The translations under genes were made by a program, and so were the position numbers. From the NCBI GenBank assembly GCA_930367215.1, contig OV884058.1, positions 166,948,478 to 167,012,477 of the forward strand: a stretch of DNA of 64,000 nt. Direction: 5' to 3'. Shown one piece after another: positions 53,817 through 64,000 of this stretch (positions are counted from its first letter, which is position 1; every line of letters starts with the position of its first letter). Under the pieces are notes generated by a model that made no database searches, was not told the origin of the DNA, and saw only the letters and a program-made list of their open reading frames with translations. The stretch comes from Pollenia angustigena. Lineage: Eukaryota > Arthropoda > Insecta > Diptera > Polleniidae.

Positions 53817-55382
53817 ATGTTGGATGATAATCAAAAAGGAACTGAAACAGCTCCATTTGAAACAAAATATATTAAATTAGGCGGATATGAATTCTATAAT
53901 AAAACGTTGGGTTCCCCCAAATTTATTGTTGCACCTATGGTGGATCAAAGTGAGTTGGCTTGGCGTATGTTATGCCGAAAATACAAAGCTGAACTATGCT
54001 ACTCGCCCATGTTTCATAGCAACCTTTTTGCAAATGATCCAAAATATCGCAAAGATGCTTTGCAAACCTGCTTCGAAGACCGACCATTGATTATACAATT
54101 TTGCGGAAATGATGCGAAAACACTTTTTGATGCGGCAGTTTTGGCCCAAGATTACTGTGATGCTGTGGATATAAATTTAGGCTGCCCCCAAGCTATAGCC
54201 AGGCGTGGACATTATGGTTCGTTTCTGCAAGATGAATGGGAATTGCTAGAAGAAATTGTGAAAACTTTACATGTAAATTTAAAAGTGCCCGTAACGTGTA
54301 AAATACGTATTTTTGAAGATAGGCAAAAGACGATACGTTATGCCCAAATGTTGGAAAAGGCTGGCTGTCAATTGCTAACAGTACACGGTAGAACCAGAGA
54401 TCAGAAGGGTCCTTTAACAGGTGTGGCTGATTGGAGTTATATAAGAGATGTCCGCCAACATATAAAAATACCCATGTTTGCTAACGGTAATATCTTGGGA
54501 TTGGAAGATATTAAGAGATGTTTGCAGGAGACCGGTGTCGACGGTGTTATGACCGCCGAGGGTAATTTACACAACCCGGCCTTGTTTTGTGGCCAATCTC
54601 CAAAAACCTGGGAAATAGCGGAAGATTATCTATGCTATGTCGAAAAATATCCCTGTCCCATTTCATACATAAGAGGACACTTGTTTAAAATCTTTCATCA
54701 CATAATGAACCTAAAACCAAACAGTGAACTTAGAGAAGAACTGGCAGTAGCCAATGATTTGCAAAAGTTTCGTGATGTAGTTAAAAAGATCCGAGCGAAA
54801 TATGAACCCTACCATGAAGGTTTACAAGTTTACGATAAGGAGGAGGTTGATCCAAATGTTATTCAGGAAGCTTTGGGATCCAATATCGCTTTACCTCCCT
54901 GGCTGTGTCAACCCTATATACGAGTGCCGCCAGAAATGCATAAACAAATTTTAGCCGAAAAAGTGCGTGCAGCAGAGGACCCAGATCGGCAGAAACGGCA
55001 CTACTTTGACAACGAGGGGCAGGAAATTTCGCGTAAACGCATGAAGAAACTGCGGAGACGTATGCGACGTCCTGATAAGCCTGAGGGTAAACATGAACGT
55101 AATTTGGAAAATTGTGATCAGTGCACCAATCCCATGGGCTTTAAATGTGAATTTCGCCTTTGTCGCATTTGTTGCCGTGAAAAATGCTATACAGAAGATA
55201 AAAATTGTCCCGGTCATGGTATTTTAATAAAATCTAGACGTGCCAAGGCGAAACTATTTGAAGAATCGGCCAAAAATGATTATGGTGTGGCTGACGAGGC
55301 TGATGAGTCCGGGGAAAGCCTAAAAGAAGAAGGAAATGTTAGCAAAATTTCTGAAAATATTAATAAAACGGAAATAAGTTAG
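53817..55382 (+). CDS. Dus1l: tRNA-dihydrouridine synthase, Dus1-like (intronless)
   Basis: Dus1 enzymes use FMN and NADPH to reduce uridines 16 and 17 in the tRNA D-loop. The 521-residue frame is uninterrupted. Visible: an FMN-binding TIM barrel from about residue 35 with FIVAPMVDQSELAWRMLCRK; the Dus signature DAVDINLGCPQAIARRGHYG with catalytic Cys123; VTCKIRIF near 159-165; LLTVHGRTRDQKGPLTGVAD with the HGRT motif at 190-193; and FANGNILGLED with MTAEGNLHNPALF. A helical domain follows, then a basic stretch (RKRMKKLRRRMRRPDKPEGK) and a Cys-rich tail (CDQC, CRICCREKC, CPGHG; residues 433-467), as in animal Dus1-like proteins. The start is the first in-frame ATG after stops. Lack of introns is unusual beside the neighbouring genes, but the frame is intact and its sequence is not obviously a retrocopy. 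Confidence 0.95.
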   Translation: MLDDNQKGTETAPFETKYIKLGGYEFYNKTLGSPKFIVAPMVDQSELAWRMLCRKYKAELCYSPMFHSNLFANDPKYRKDALQTCFEDRPLIIQFCGNDAKTLFDAAVLAQDYCDAVDINLGCPQAIARRGHYGSFLQDEWELLEEIVKTLHVNLKVPVTCKIRIFEDRQKTIRYAQMLEKAGCQLLTVHGRTRDQKGPLTGVADWSYIRDVRQHIKIPMFANGNILGLEDIKRCLQETGVDGVMTAEGNLHNPALFCGQSPKTWEIAEDYLCYVEKYPCPISYIRGHLFKIFHHIMNLKPNSELREELAVANDLQKFRDVVKKIRAKYEPYHEGLQVYDKEEVDPNVIQEALGSNIALPPWLCQPYIRVPPEMHKQILAEKVRAAEDPDRQKRHYFDNEGQEISRKRMKKLRRRMRRPDKPEGKHERNLENCDQCTNPMGFKCEFRLCRICCREKCYTEDKNCPGHGILIKSRRAKAKLFEESAKNDYGVADEADESGESLKEEGNVSKISENINKTEIS

Positions 55383-55667
55383 TACATAGTATATTTAAAG
55401 TGTTTTAAAATTTCGTTAATTTTTAGCCACACTTTTATTAATAATAATTTTATGTTTTTAGTCTTAATTGTATGAAATGCTGAATGAATGCCAATACATG
55501 CATACATATCGTTACCTACAATCAAAAGGGCGTAACAACTTTTTTTGCTGTTACACACTTATGCATTTTAGGTGACGATATGTATGTATGTACCAGAGAA
55601 TGACAAAAGTAGCATTTTAAGTACTCTTTTAATATTAGTGAGAAAACATGTACGGACATGTAGTCCG

Positions 55668-56852
55668 AGTTTAGACGAGCGAACATTTGGAAGGAAAACA
55701 TCTGGAATTCTCTTTTGTTTTTCCATTCGCGGCCCCACAGGCGAACATGTTGCCGGAAACATTCTGTTAATATTGTTGTTTTTTTCTCAAAAAGCAAAGT
55801 AAATACAGTAGTTCCCGCTTAAGTGCGCATTGAAAAATGTTCAGTTTTCTACGCATTTAAACGGGGAATCATTTAACCGATAACCCGGATAAATGCGCAA
55901 TCAACGCATTTATAAAAACCTCACTTAAAAAACATAATAATCATTTAAAAGTACTTCTTTAGTTACATATAAGGGAAAATAAAATTTATTATAGGTACAT
56001 AGTTTTCATAAGAAATTAAATACATATAATATTAAAACTAATTCAATAAACATTCTTACATAAATACTTATGGACATACATTTTTATTAAAAATATAAAT
56101 ATATTTCGTTTATAATATGTATTTTATTCGACCTTTATTATTTTCAAGTATTAATAGGTCTTTAGGTCTTTTTTTAAAAACTTACCCCCATATTTATAAA
56201 CGATTATTAAATTTAACAAACGTTTATTAAGGAGAATTTTCATACAAAATTTGTGTAAACCTTTATTAAATTTAAATTTTTTTATAAATACAGGCGTAAA
56301 TGTTTATTCAAACCCATATTTAGGCTCCAACTCATCATCGGAAGATTCCGATAACTCTTTAAAATTATTCTCTATGATTTTTGAAATTCAAGAGAAATTT
56401 ACTTTTTTACTTCAACTGATCTTTTAAATGTTTGTGTTGCCATCATATAAGTACAAAAATACTTTTACTAACTTTGTAAATGTCTTGATGAATATATAAA
56501 AAAATTTCAAGTTTTTTTGGTTACGCATTTAAGTGATTTATTTTGTTCAAATTTATGTAATATCGGACAAAAATAATGAATCATTAAAACGGGGAACGCA
56601 TTTAAGCGAGGTCATTTAAGCGGGATTTTGTTCATGTAATTATGTGAAAATGTTGCTTGCCAGCACATTTTGCGCATTTAAGAGGGGAAATCATTTAAGC
56701 GAGGTGCATTTAAGCGGGAACTACTGTATCAACAAAGAAAATTACAACAAAGAGTGTCGCCGAGTAACGAACACAAAAACCATTATCTCTTCCCCACCCG
56801 TAATTTGCTCACAAACAAAATGTTTCCCTTCCAAATGTTTCCCTGTCTAAAT
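55668..56852. repeat. Outer inverted repeat surrounding the pogo-like element
   Basis: GTTTAGACGAGCGAACATTT at about 55669, continuing GGAAGGAAAACAT, pairs with the inverse ending at 56852 (CATTTAGACAGGGAAACATT, then TGGAAGGGAAACAT). This implies an older TIR element of about 270 bp into which the 921-bp pogo-like element inserted. Confidence 0.5.
55806..56726. mobile_element. pogo/Tigger-like non-autonomous element with GCATTTAAGCG repeats
   Basis: Inverted ends CAGTAGTTCCCGCTTAA lie between TA dinucleotides (55804-55805 and 56727-56728), as in the pogo/Tigger branch of Tc1/mariner. GCATTTAAGCG and CATTTAAGCG repeats crowd the last 150 bp and are thinner at the left. No transposase frame in 921 bp. 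Confidence 0.8.
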
Positions 56853-56905
56853 GGGCACTATGGGTAAAGATCAAAACCATACACATACGTACCAATACCC
56901 ATTAC

Positions 56906-58165
56906 CAGGGTTACCGTTGGACATTTTCGAAAAGGGTCACAAAAAGGGGATTTTCCAGAAAAAGGGGTCAAAAAAGGGTATTTCAATAAAAAAATTGTCA
57001 AGTTTTTTATAAGCAGTATTTCCCATTTAAATGAACATAAAAAGACCAAGTTTTTTTATAAGCAAACAAACAAAAAAAATATTTCAGGTAGGAAGAGCTC
57101 AAAAAACTTAATTTTTTTATGGAATGCTCTGTCCTGTTTTAAACACCTGACAAAAAGTTTATTCTTTATCATTATAGCTAATTTTTTAATACTTTTTATG
57201 TAATTTTCCGATTTAGCGATGTCAAATAAATTTTAGTGTTTGATTTAAATTTTGCAATCGTTCGCGAATTGTAACCATTTTCTCGATTAAAGCGATTTTT
57301 TCCTGTAAGTATCAGATTTTTTAAATCTTTTACGATTTTAAATAAATATAAGACTTTGCTATCATACCGCTGTTACCAAATATTTGTAAATTTCCGATAA
57401 TTTAGCAATTTTTACCTCTTGTTTTCATTCCTGTTAGGGAACTCTCAACACTGTCGGTTCAAAAGGGGCGAAAAGTTCAATACCTTTTGCCATTATTAAG
57501 GCCGAATTTTTTTGAATAAAACATGCTTCTCTTTAAGAGAGCAAAACACCAAATTGCATTTTTTTAATAAAATTTCAAATTTTTGTTTTGAAAAGAAACC
57601 ACCGTAAAAAATAACAAATATGTATATCGACCCCTTTGCGCGAAATTATCGTATGTTACAAAAACCAAATTTTACAGGAGAGACATTTTTCGACTTTTCT
57701 CTGCTATCACTTGCAATATAAAAATGAAAATATACACTCAATTTTTGGAGCAACGAAGTGGAATTCCCCTACAATATTTTGTCAGGCGACGTATCTTTGA
57801 ATGTAGAACAAGATTGCATCAAAAACTCGATTTCAAAAAATTGGCATATACATAGGTACGATAATTTGGAAAGTACACTTTACTATCAAAAATCAAGGAG
57901 AAGAAAGCATGGAATTGTAAGTTTATACTTTGAGTCTGTTCCATATCAAGCAATGTTTATTTCGAAAACATATGTTTAGCACTTCTGTTCCGCAGTGTTG
58001 ACAAAAAACAAAATGTTAGCGCTATTTCCAAAAAAGGGTCAAAAAGTGTCACAAAATAGGTAATAATGATACAAAAGTTTAATTAAAAAAAGGGTCGTAA
58101 AAGGTTTCAACACCGTCGAAAAAGGGTCAAATTGATACTTTATTAGTATCACAACGGTAACGCTG
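56906..58165. mobile_element. Non-autonomous hAT element with AAAAAGGGTCA subterminal repeats
   Basis: Ends CAGGGTTACCGTTG and CAGCGTTACCGTTG (inverted) lie between perfect 8-bp duplications CCCATTAC (56898-56905 and 58166-58173). AAAAAGGGTCA recurs four times near the left end and five times near the right, in direct orientation. No transposase; small frames inside carry no motif. Confidence 0.9.
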
Positions 58166-58175
58166 CCCATTACAA

Positions 58176-58972
58176 CCCAACAAACACGAAGGTTTGATTT
58201 CAAATTGAAAATGATTTGAAATCAAACGTTTTCTCAAACGACAAACGTTTGATAATGATTTGAAAATCATTTGAAAATCATAGCGTTCTCAAAAAAAGGG
58301 GAAATTATTTTCAAATTGAAAAATGCCTTTATTTTCAACTTGCTTTCAAACGTAATTCTCAAATGTTTTTCAAATGTGGATTATAATACAATGTGGAATA
58401 TAAATAAAAATATTTTATTTTTTTAATATAAATTTAAATAAACTGTGAGATAAACATTCGGCACCATAGCTTAAAGATTAAATAATGTCCTCTAATTCTT
58501 GGAAAGACAAATTACTTGACTCCCTTTTATTTTGAGGATTGTAGCACCGCGATCGTTCAACAAACTTTCTTCACTTTCCCGTTTTATTTTCCTTTTTTTC
58601 GTATTTTTAATCATTGAAATTACTCACAAATAATTTTTATTTTTCACTAGAAATAAGCTGTTCACTTGATATTAAAATTTATTTTTAATAGAAAAACACA
58701 TGTAACCGCAAAGTAAAAATATAACTTTAATCGCCATTTTTAATGATTACATTTATTTTTCGCTTTAGTAGGTATTGCCAAGTTTATTTTTGATTTGATT
58801 TAACATTTGACATCAAATTGATAAAACATTTGATATCAAATGTTTATTTTCAAATCATTATCAATTTGAATTTAAATGTTAAATCAAACAATTGAAAAAC
58901 GTTTGAGAATTGTGTTTGATGTCAAATGACAAAGTCATTTCATATCAAAGGTTTGACTTCGTGTTTGTTGGG
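58176..58972. mobile_element. CCC-ended TIR element (CCCAACAAACACGAAG)
   Basis: Inverted ends CCCAACAAACACGAAG enclose 797 bp with many variants of CAAATGATTTGAAAATC/TTTGATNTCAAA near both ends. AA flanks both sides, which may be a 2-bp duplication. It begins two bases after the target duplication of the preceding hAT. Confidence 0.7.
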
Positions 58973-59033
58973 AAGCTAAAGTTGAATATGTATAGGTATA
59001 CGCTGCTAATGTGTATTCTTCTTTTTGAATGCA

Positions 59034-59406
59034 CCCTGCAAATAATAGGACCAGTCCAAGCACGCGTGTAAAGAGTAGTCCACAAGGGCCAGGACTAGTC
59101 CAAAACTAACCCAAACGTATGGTAAAAACCTGGTCTATTTAACATTACGATGTCCTAGGAGAGGACCATATAAATCACCTTTGGACCACTAAGGAGTAGT
59201 TTTAAAACTATTCCATGGTATACCCGAGAGGAATAGTTTTGAAGTCGTTTAACAACGAAAGCATGTCGTTAAAAAACGAAGACATGTTGTCTCACTACAA
59301 ACACTTTTTAACAATGAAAAGGTCCATGCTTGCATTACATCGGACTAGTCCATGGAGTAGTCCATTTTATCAAAATGGATCAGGTGGTCCAATTTTATTT
59401 GTAGGG
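59034..59406. mobile_element. CCC-ended MITE (CCCTGCAAATAATA family), copy 2
   Basis: Left end CCCTGCAAATAATAGGACCA and inverted right end CCCTACAAATAAAATTGGAC. The interior has ACTAGTCC/GGACTAGT palindromes and a GTAGTCCACAAGGG block. It closely matches 60591-61014 and the inverted, truncated 31659-31971. Confidence 0.8.
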
Positions 59407-60590
59407 TACATGCAGATATAAATAAAATTTCTGTTAGATATCTGCAATACCCATTTAAGTACGTGTATTACCGTAAGTATAACGTAAATGTACAGAGCGC
59501 GAGAGAGAACAGAGATGGCAAATGCAATTTTTAAAATGTTGAAACTAGGCAACATTTTTTTGTGTTGTTATTCAGAAAAATATCAAGATAATTTTAAAGC
59601 TTTTTAACATTTGACTAAGGTGGTAAGCTTATTTTATTAGAACAACGAGGGGCGGTTGGCGGTTATTTCTGCTTCTCCGAAACTATCTAACAGATCTTAA
59701 TAAAATTTCAAACATAGATAGATACATATTTGTGTAGACACATAAGCTATGTATTTTTAAAAAAATTACGATAACGAGGGGAGATAGGGTGCGACTTATG
59801 CCTCTCCAATATCATTTATTTTCTCTAAAATTTCTTGATTATTTTCCATACTTTAAATTTATAATTTTTCATATGCTACATACATACATACATACACTGG
59901 ATGAAATTTTTGAAGAAAAACTCTTCTTTACAACTTATTAAAAAGAAATGTTTGAATTTTAAAACGTTACAGAAAGGCGTCTAAGCAAGCGCTAAATGTA
60001 TTAAGTGGCGGTTACATTCTTATTAACACAACATACAAATCAATACTTTCATGCATACATAAAAAACAAATTTATTTTAAATATCATAAATAATATGTAC
60101 ATACTCCCATACCTGCCTAGTGACAAAGCACATTTTTGGTAAATTTTTTTTTCATTTTTACACAGAAGTGCCAAAAATACTGAAGGTATTTTTTTAAACA
60201 TGGATATTTTATTTGTATGGCAGATAACCATTCATGGGTATTGAATAACATCTGCATAATATTCATCTATTTTTGTTTACTGAATGTGGTTGCGTGAAGA
60301 TATTGCCGTGCATAATAATTAGTAATAACCATACTTTTTGCGTTATAAATATGTGAAGTATACACAATAACGAAAAGCGTGGGTAATAGTCTTGGGCTTA
60401 ATCGTTCATTTAGGTGACCGGTCATTATCGTTCAGTTAAAACAAATGAACTAGTTCGTTCTTTTCGTTCACTCGGTCTTTTCTGTCAGCGGTCTTTTGCG
60501 TCAGTCGGTCTTTTGTGTCACTTGGTCTTTTGTGGCCTTCGTTTAGTCATTCACAATTGATTGAATACGGCAATGTGTTAAAAGAAACAA
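59407..60590. other. Intergenic stretch; minisatellite near its end
   Basis: No gene is recognised. CATACATACATACATACA occurs at about 59880, and the CGGTCTTTT minisatellite lies at 60473-60535. Confidence 0.4.
60473..60535 (+). repeat. Short minisatellite, 16-17 bp unit, about four copies
   Basis: Units CGGTCTTTTCTGTCAG, CGGTCTTTTGCGTCAGT, CGGTCTTTTGTGTCACT and TGGTCTTTTGTGG run head to tail. They resemble the subterminal repeats of the hAT-like elements in this window, but no matching termini were found. Confidence 0.75.
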
Positions 60591-61014
60591 CCCTGCAAAT
60601 AATAGGACCAGTCCAAACACGCGTGTAAAGAGTAGTCCACAAGGGACCAGGACTAGTTCACAAGTAACCCAAACGTATGGAAAAAACCTGGTCTATTTAA
60701 CATTACGATGTCCTAGGAGAGGACCATATAACCCATCTTTGGACCACTAAGGAGTAGTTTTAAAACTACTCCATGGTATATAACCCACCTTTGGACCAGT
60801 AAGGAGTAGTTTTAAAAGTACTCCATGGTATACTCAAGAGGATTAGTTTTGAAGTCGTTTAAACACGAAAGCATGTCGTTAAAAAACGAAGACGTCGTCT
60901 CACTACAAACACTTTTTAACAATGGCATGGTCCATGCTTGCATTACATCGGACTAGTCCATGGAGTAGTCCATTTTATCAAAATGGGTCAGGTGGTCCAA
61001 TTTTATTTGCAGGG
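60591..61014. mobile_element. CCC-ended MITE (CCCTGCAAATAATA family), copy 3
   Basis: Same family and orientation as 59034-59406, with ends CCCTGCAAATAATAGGACCA and CCCTGCAAATAAAATTGGAC (inverted). A segment of about 55 bp (ATAACCCACCTTTGGACCA to ACTCCATGGTAT) is tandemly duplicated near 60728-60832, explaining its greater length. AA flanks both ends. Confidence 0.8.
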
Positions 61015-61609
61015 AAGTTAGCATACTTGTATGATGTTACACTCAAAATATTATGTAGGTAAATTCAAAAGAATATTAAGGTTGAATAACTGAAAATTTA
61101 ATTAGAAAACGGAAAATCATTTAAAATAAAGGAATTTTACGGCTTTTTTCCAAGTTAATTTTAAAACGTAGAAATTCTTTAAAAATTAATAACTTTTTCT
61201 AATATTTAAAATAAAAATATACAAACTACAAAAAATACATTCAAAGGTTTTTTCAGTAAATTTTAACTCAATTTAAATTACATACTAAGATAGCTTTAAC
61301 AGTATACCTGTCCTTATTATCTACCAAATCAGCGAAAAATTTTTGTTTATGTTATTTATGTGCAAATAATAAAATAATATGCAAATAATAAAATAATTTA
61401 AAATAACTTTGCATTTAAGTATTTCAGTTTTATTTTATGCATACAAAATATCTGAACATATTTATTTTTGAAACAACATGTAAAATATTTAGTTAAAGAA
61501 TAAGTAAAAATTGCCTAAAAATGTATTGAAACTGTGTGAACATTGTTAGATATGTAAAATTAATGCATTTGACACTGGCATCATTGTCAGAAAAATTACA
61601 ACATTGTAA

Positions 61610-62111
61610 AGGCCCAAATACACTTGTGAAATGCTTGACATCAAGCTCGTGTACGTGCGCTTGACATTAGAACATACATTTGCTGGATCAACTGTCAAGC
61701 ATTCATTTTGCATTTTATTTTGAAGTGACAACAACAGGAGCAAAAAATAATAAAATATAGATAAAAAGTGTTTAATTGTGATTACATACTTTAAACTGTG
61801 TTGCTTTTTAATAAATAAAAAAAATTTGAAGAAAAGAAGGAGAAAATTATTAAATAACATTTTTTTCCTCCAAAACATATTTTTCTTTTCATCCGACTTG
61901 TTTTAGCGTCTGTTCGGTTTGAAATCACGTTTAAAGTGTGTGGGTGCTTGAAGAGTAACGCCAATACATTCATCAAAATTACTCGTCAAGCATGCTAAAT
62001 ATCTAAATTTTTTGATTTTTCATAAAGCATCGTCGGTGTCACACATACAAACTCATTTTCACTAATACAACCTTAATGCTGGATGGGAATTTGACCAGTG
62101 TATTTGGGTCT
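61610..62111. mobile_element. PIF/Harbinger-like MITE with TAA duplication
   Basis: Ends AGGCCCAAATACACTTG and AGACCCAAATACACTGG (inverted) lie between TAA trinucleotides (61607-61609 and 62112-62114), the TWA-type duplication of PIF/Harbinger. GCTTGACA/TCAAGC motifs recur inside. The 110-codon minus frame across it (61878-61546) has no recognisable motif. Confidence 0.7.
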
Positions 62112-62947
62112 TAAGATCTGACCATCGTCTGTACGAAGCTTTAGGTAACTTTATTTAAAGAGAAAGAATTACTTAAAAACTTTTCTTCCTGTTTTTCGAA
62201 CTTATAATGTCATTAATCAATTTATATGATATAAAAGCATGTTGATTGTCAATACACAATTTTTTTTTAGATATAAAAGCTTGCCGCAAGATTTAAGTAC
62301 TCGTATTTACTTCGTTTGAGAATTTTAGTAGTTAATATTGTAGTGTACCTCATAAGTTGCCACCGCATACCCTTAGACCACTCTGATAATTACATATGCC
62401 AACTAAAACAGAGTAGGGTATTTTACTAGATCAAATAACGGCAAACTGACTGACAACAAATATAAAAACAAAACTGATCAATTTAAATTGAGTGAAGAAT
62501 GTAATTGAGTGCATTCTAAACACAAAACATTCTGATTGGGCAAGAACAATTGCAGGGAGTAAATCAATAATATTTAAATGATTAATATTGACATTTTCAT
62601 AATACCGACAGAGAAAAACATAGCTCTGTCGATAATTAGGATAAGTTAGAACGGCTAAGCCAAAATCTAAAACATAGTATGTATATAAGCACTTGTAAAT
62701 TTAAATAAAATCAGACTTGAAAATTAACAACTAATAAATTGGCAATTACTTGCCTTGTGTTTTAATTTGAGAGGCTCAATCTTTCCGGCAGTTCTTTTGA
62801 ACGCCTATTCACTGGCTGAAACCCTGACAGCTGTTTAATAACAAAGGGTTATAGGAAAAACAAATATTAATCCTCCACACGGCGATTCTGCCTTTGCTAA
62901 CATTAATCCTGCCAGATTAAAACCTCCACAATATCAATCACATCAAC
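62112..62947. other. AT-rich stretch with no recognised gene
   Basis: No long frame or inverted-repeat pair was identified. Confidence 0.4.
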
Positions 62948-63030
62948 GGTCAATTTCAGCAAGTTCAGTTATAATTAACTATCCGCTATAACTGACAAAA
63001 ACATATTGTTAACTAGAAGTTAAATTGGTC
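62948..63030. mobile_element. Short palindromic MITE (family P), copy 3
   Basis: The left end GGTCAATTTCAGCAAGTTCA and the block TATAATTAACT match the family P MITEs at 12007 and 13136. The right end AGTTAAATTGGTC is its imperfect inverse. Confidence 0.6.
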
Positions 63031-63390
63031 GCAAGTTATTTAATTTACATGTTTTTCTACACAAGCTTTAAATCGTATAATTTATGTAACGACGTTTTAA
63101 GTTGATAGTAAAAGTTTTTAAGTTACAATATATTTTTTCTTTTCAGAGCATTTAAATAAAAGATGTTTTTTTTTTTAAATAATTTTTTACTTTTAACTCG
63201 CATTCGTATTCTCAGGAGGTAATTTCAGTTGATACCCATATTGAAGATTTAGAGTCACTCAGCAAGCCCTCCCATTTGGTACTCATATTGTTGGAATGCA
63301 TTTAAAATAATAACTACGCCATCTTGAGTGTTTTACCATGTTGGATGTATAATAACTTTACACAGTTAACCAATTAATTTTCATCCAAAC

Positions 63391-63934
63391 CAGTGTTCGA
63401 AAATAAACACTAAATATCGTTCTTTAATGTTCGGTTCGGTAGATTTGTGGAAAACACAAACGCTAATAGTGTTTGTGTAGAAATTCATTAAAAAAAATAA
63501 CGTTTCCCTGTTTGTCATCTTTCGAACACAAAAATAATGCTGTTTTCATCATACTCAACAAATGATGAGAACATTAAATTCCGTTCGGTTTTTTTTGAAA
63601 ATCCACGAACTTCAATGTGTTCGGTTCGGCTCGTTAATGTTCGTCGCTTTTTGCTGATAAAAAAAAAAAACCAAAAATTTTTTACAAAAACAAAATACAC
63701 ACACGAAAAAAACATTATAGAACATTAAAATATAATGTTTTTCTACAGTATCACTACAATTGTTCTGTTTTTTAACGAAGAACCGAACATTATATAATGT
63801 TCGGTTCTTTCTTGAAAATAGTTACGAACGGTATTAAGGTTTGTGTATGTTTACACAAACACTAAAAAAATATATATCGTTCTTCGGTGTGTGAGCCGAA
63901 CGCTAAATAATGTACTGTTTATTTTCGAACACTG
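63391..63934. mobile_element. Non-autonomous hAT element with TGTTCGGTTCGG repeats
   Basis: Perfect inverted ends CAGTGTTCGAAAATAAACA lie between perfect 8-bp duplications ATCCAAAC (63383-63390 and 63935-63942). Motifs TGTTCGGTTC and CGAACATT recur in both orientations. Non-coding, 544 bp. Confidence 0.9.
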
Positions 63935-64000
63935 ATCCAAACTGAACATATGTTACAAAATGTCAGCTAAATCGGTTCGAGTAATCTGCTTTAAATTTGA

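Noticed and set aside
59215..59421. Frame of 68 codons similar to part of a minus frame at 31818-31216 (MVYPRGIVLKSF / [12 protein letters not shown])
   Set aside because: Both lie inside copies of the CCCTGCAAATAATA MITE. A shared frame in a repeat without start context or known domain is not evidence for a gene.
61546..61878. 110-codon minus frame as a gene
   Set aside because: It lies almost entirely inside a Harbinger-like MITE, is low-complexity F/L/K-rich and has no recognisable domain.

Overview
The window is AT-rich nuclear DNA from a higher dipteran, most likely a calyptrate fly (blowfly, housefly or flesh-fly type). The evidence is animal gene structure with GT-AG introns, four conserved single-copy metazoan genes, DINE-1-like Helentron repeats of the kind common in flies, and gypsy, LOA, Jockey, hAT, PIF/Harbinger, pogo and mariner elements. 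The species cannot be fixed from sequence alone. No rRNA genes, CRISPR arrays or bacterial features are present.

Host genes. (1) The 3' part of a Sec1/Munc18 gene, probably Vps33B, on + at 23269-24765; its N-terminal exons were not found. (2) A complete five-exon FGGY carbohydrate kinase on + at 30506-34237. (3) Mul1, a mitochondrial E3 ubiquitin ligase, on - at 34485-52127. It has four exons with matching phases, and a 16.3 kb second intron filled with transposons separates exons 1-2 from exons 3-4. (4) An intronless Dus1-type tRNA-dihydrouridine synthase on + at 53817-55382, divergent from Mul1. FGGY and Mul1 converge tail to tail.

Transposon layout. At 1-7000 lies a decayed gypsy retroelement on -, interrupted in its leader by a DINE-1-like element that itself holds two DNA transposons. 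At 9676 is a solo LTR. From 11 to 23 kb is a dense field of non-autonomous hAT elements, several with exact 8-bp target duplications, plus a PIF/Harbinger deletion derivative and a Tc1/mariner element split by a hAT insertion. At 26-28 kb are another DINE-1-like copy and a rosa-like mariner relic. At 30.7-32.6 kb the first FGGY intron holds four MITEs. The Mul1 intron holds a hAT, a tRNA-like repeat, a broken LOA-type LINE, a third DINE-1-like copy with an internal minisatellite, and a Jockey-type LINE split by a 2.4 kb foldback hAT. At 55.8-64 kb there are a pogo-like element, two more hATs, several CCC-ended MITEs and a Harbinger-like MITE.

Most notable: (a) at least ten hAT-like elements with YAGNG-type ends, each carrying its own dense short subterminal motif; (b) four PIF/Harbinger-like elements with 3-bp CWG target duplications, one with Myb/SANT-like coding remnants and one with an empty site visible in the window; (c) tRNA-like modules carried inside DNA transposons; (d) the Mul1 gene spread over 17.6 kb. 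The host genes look independent of one another; nothing suggests a shared pathway or operon.
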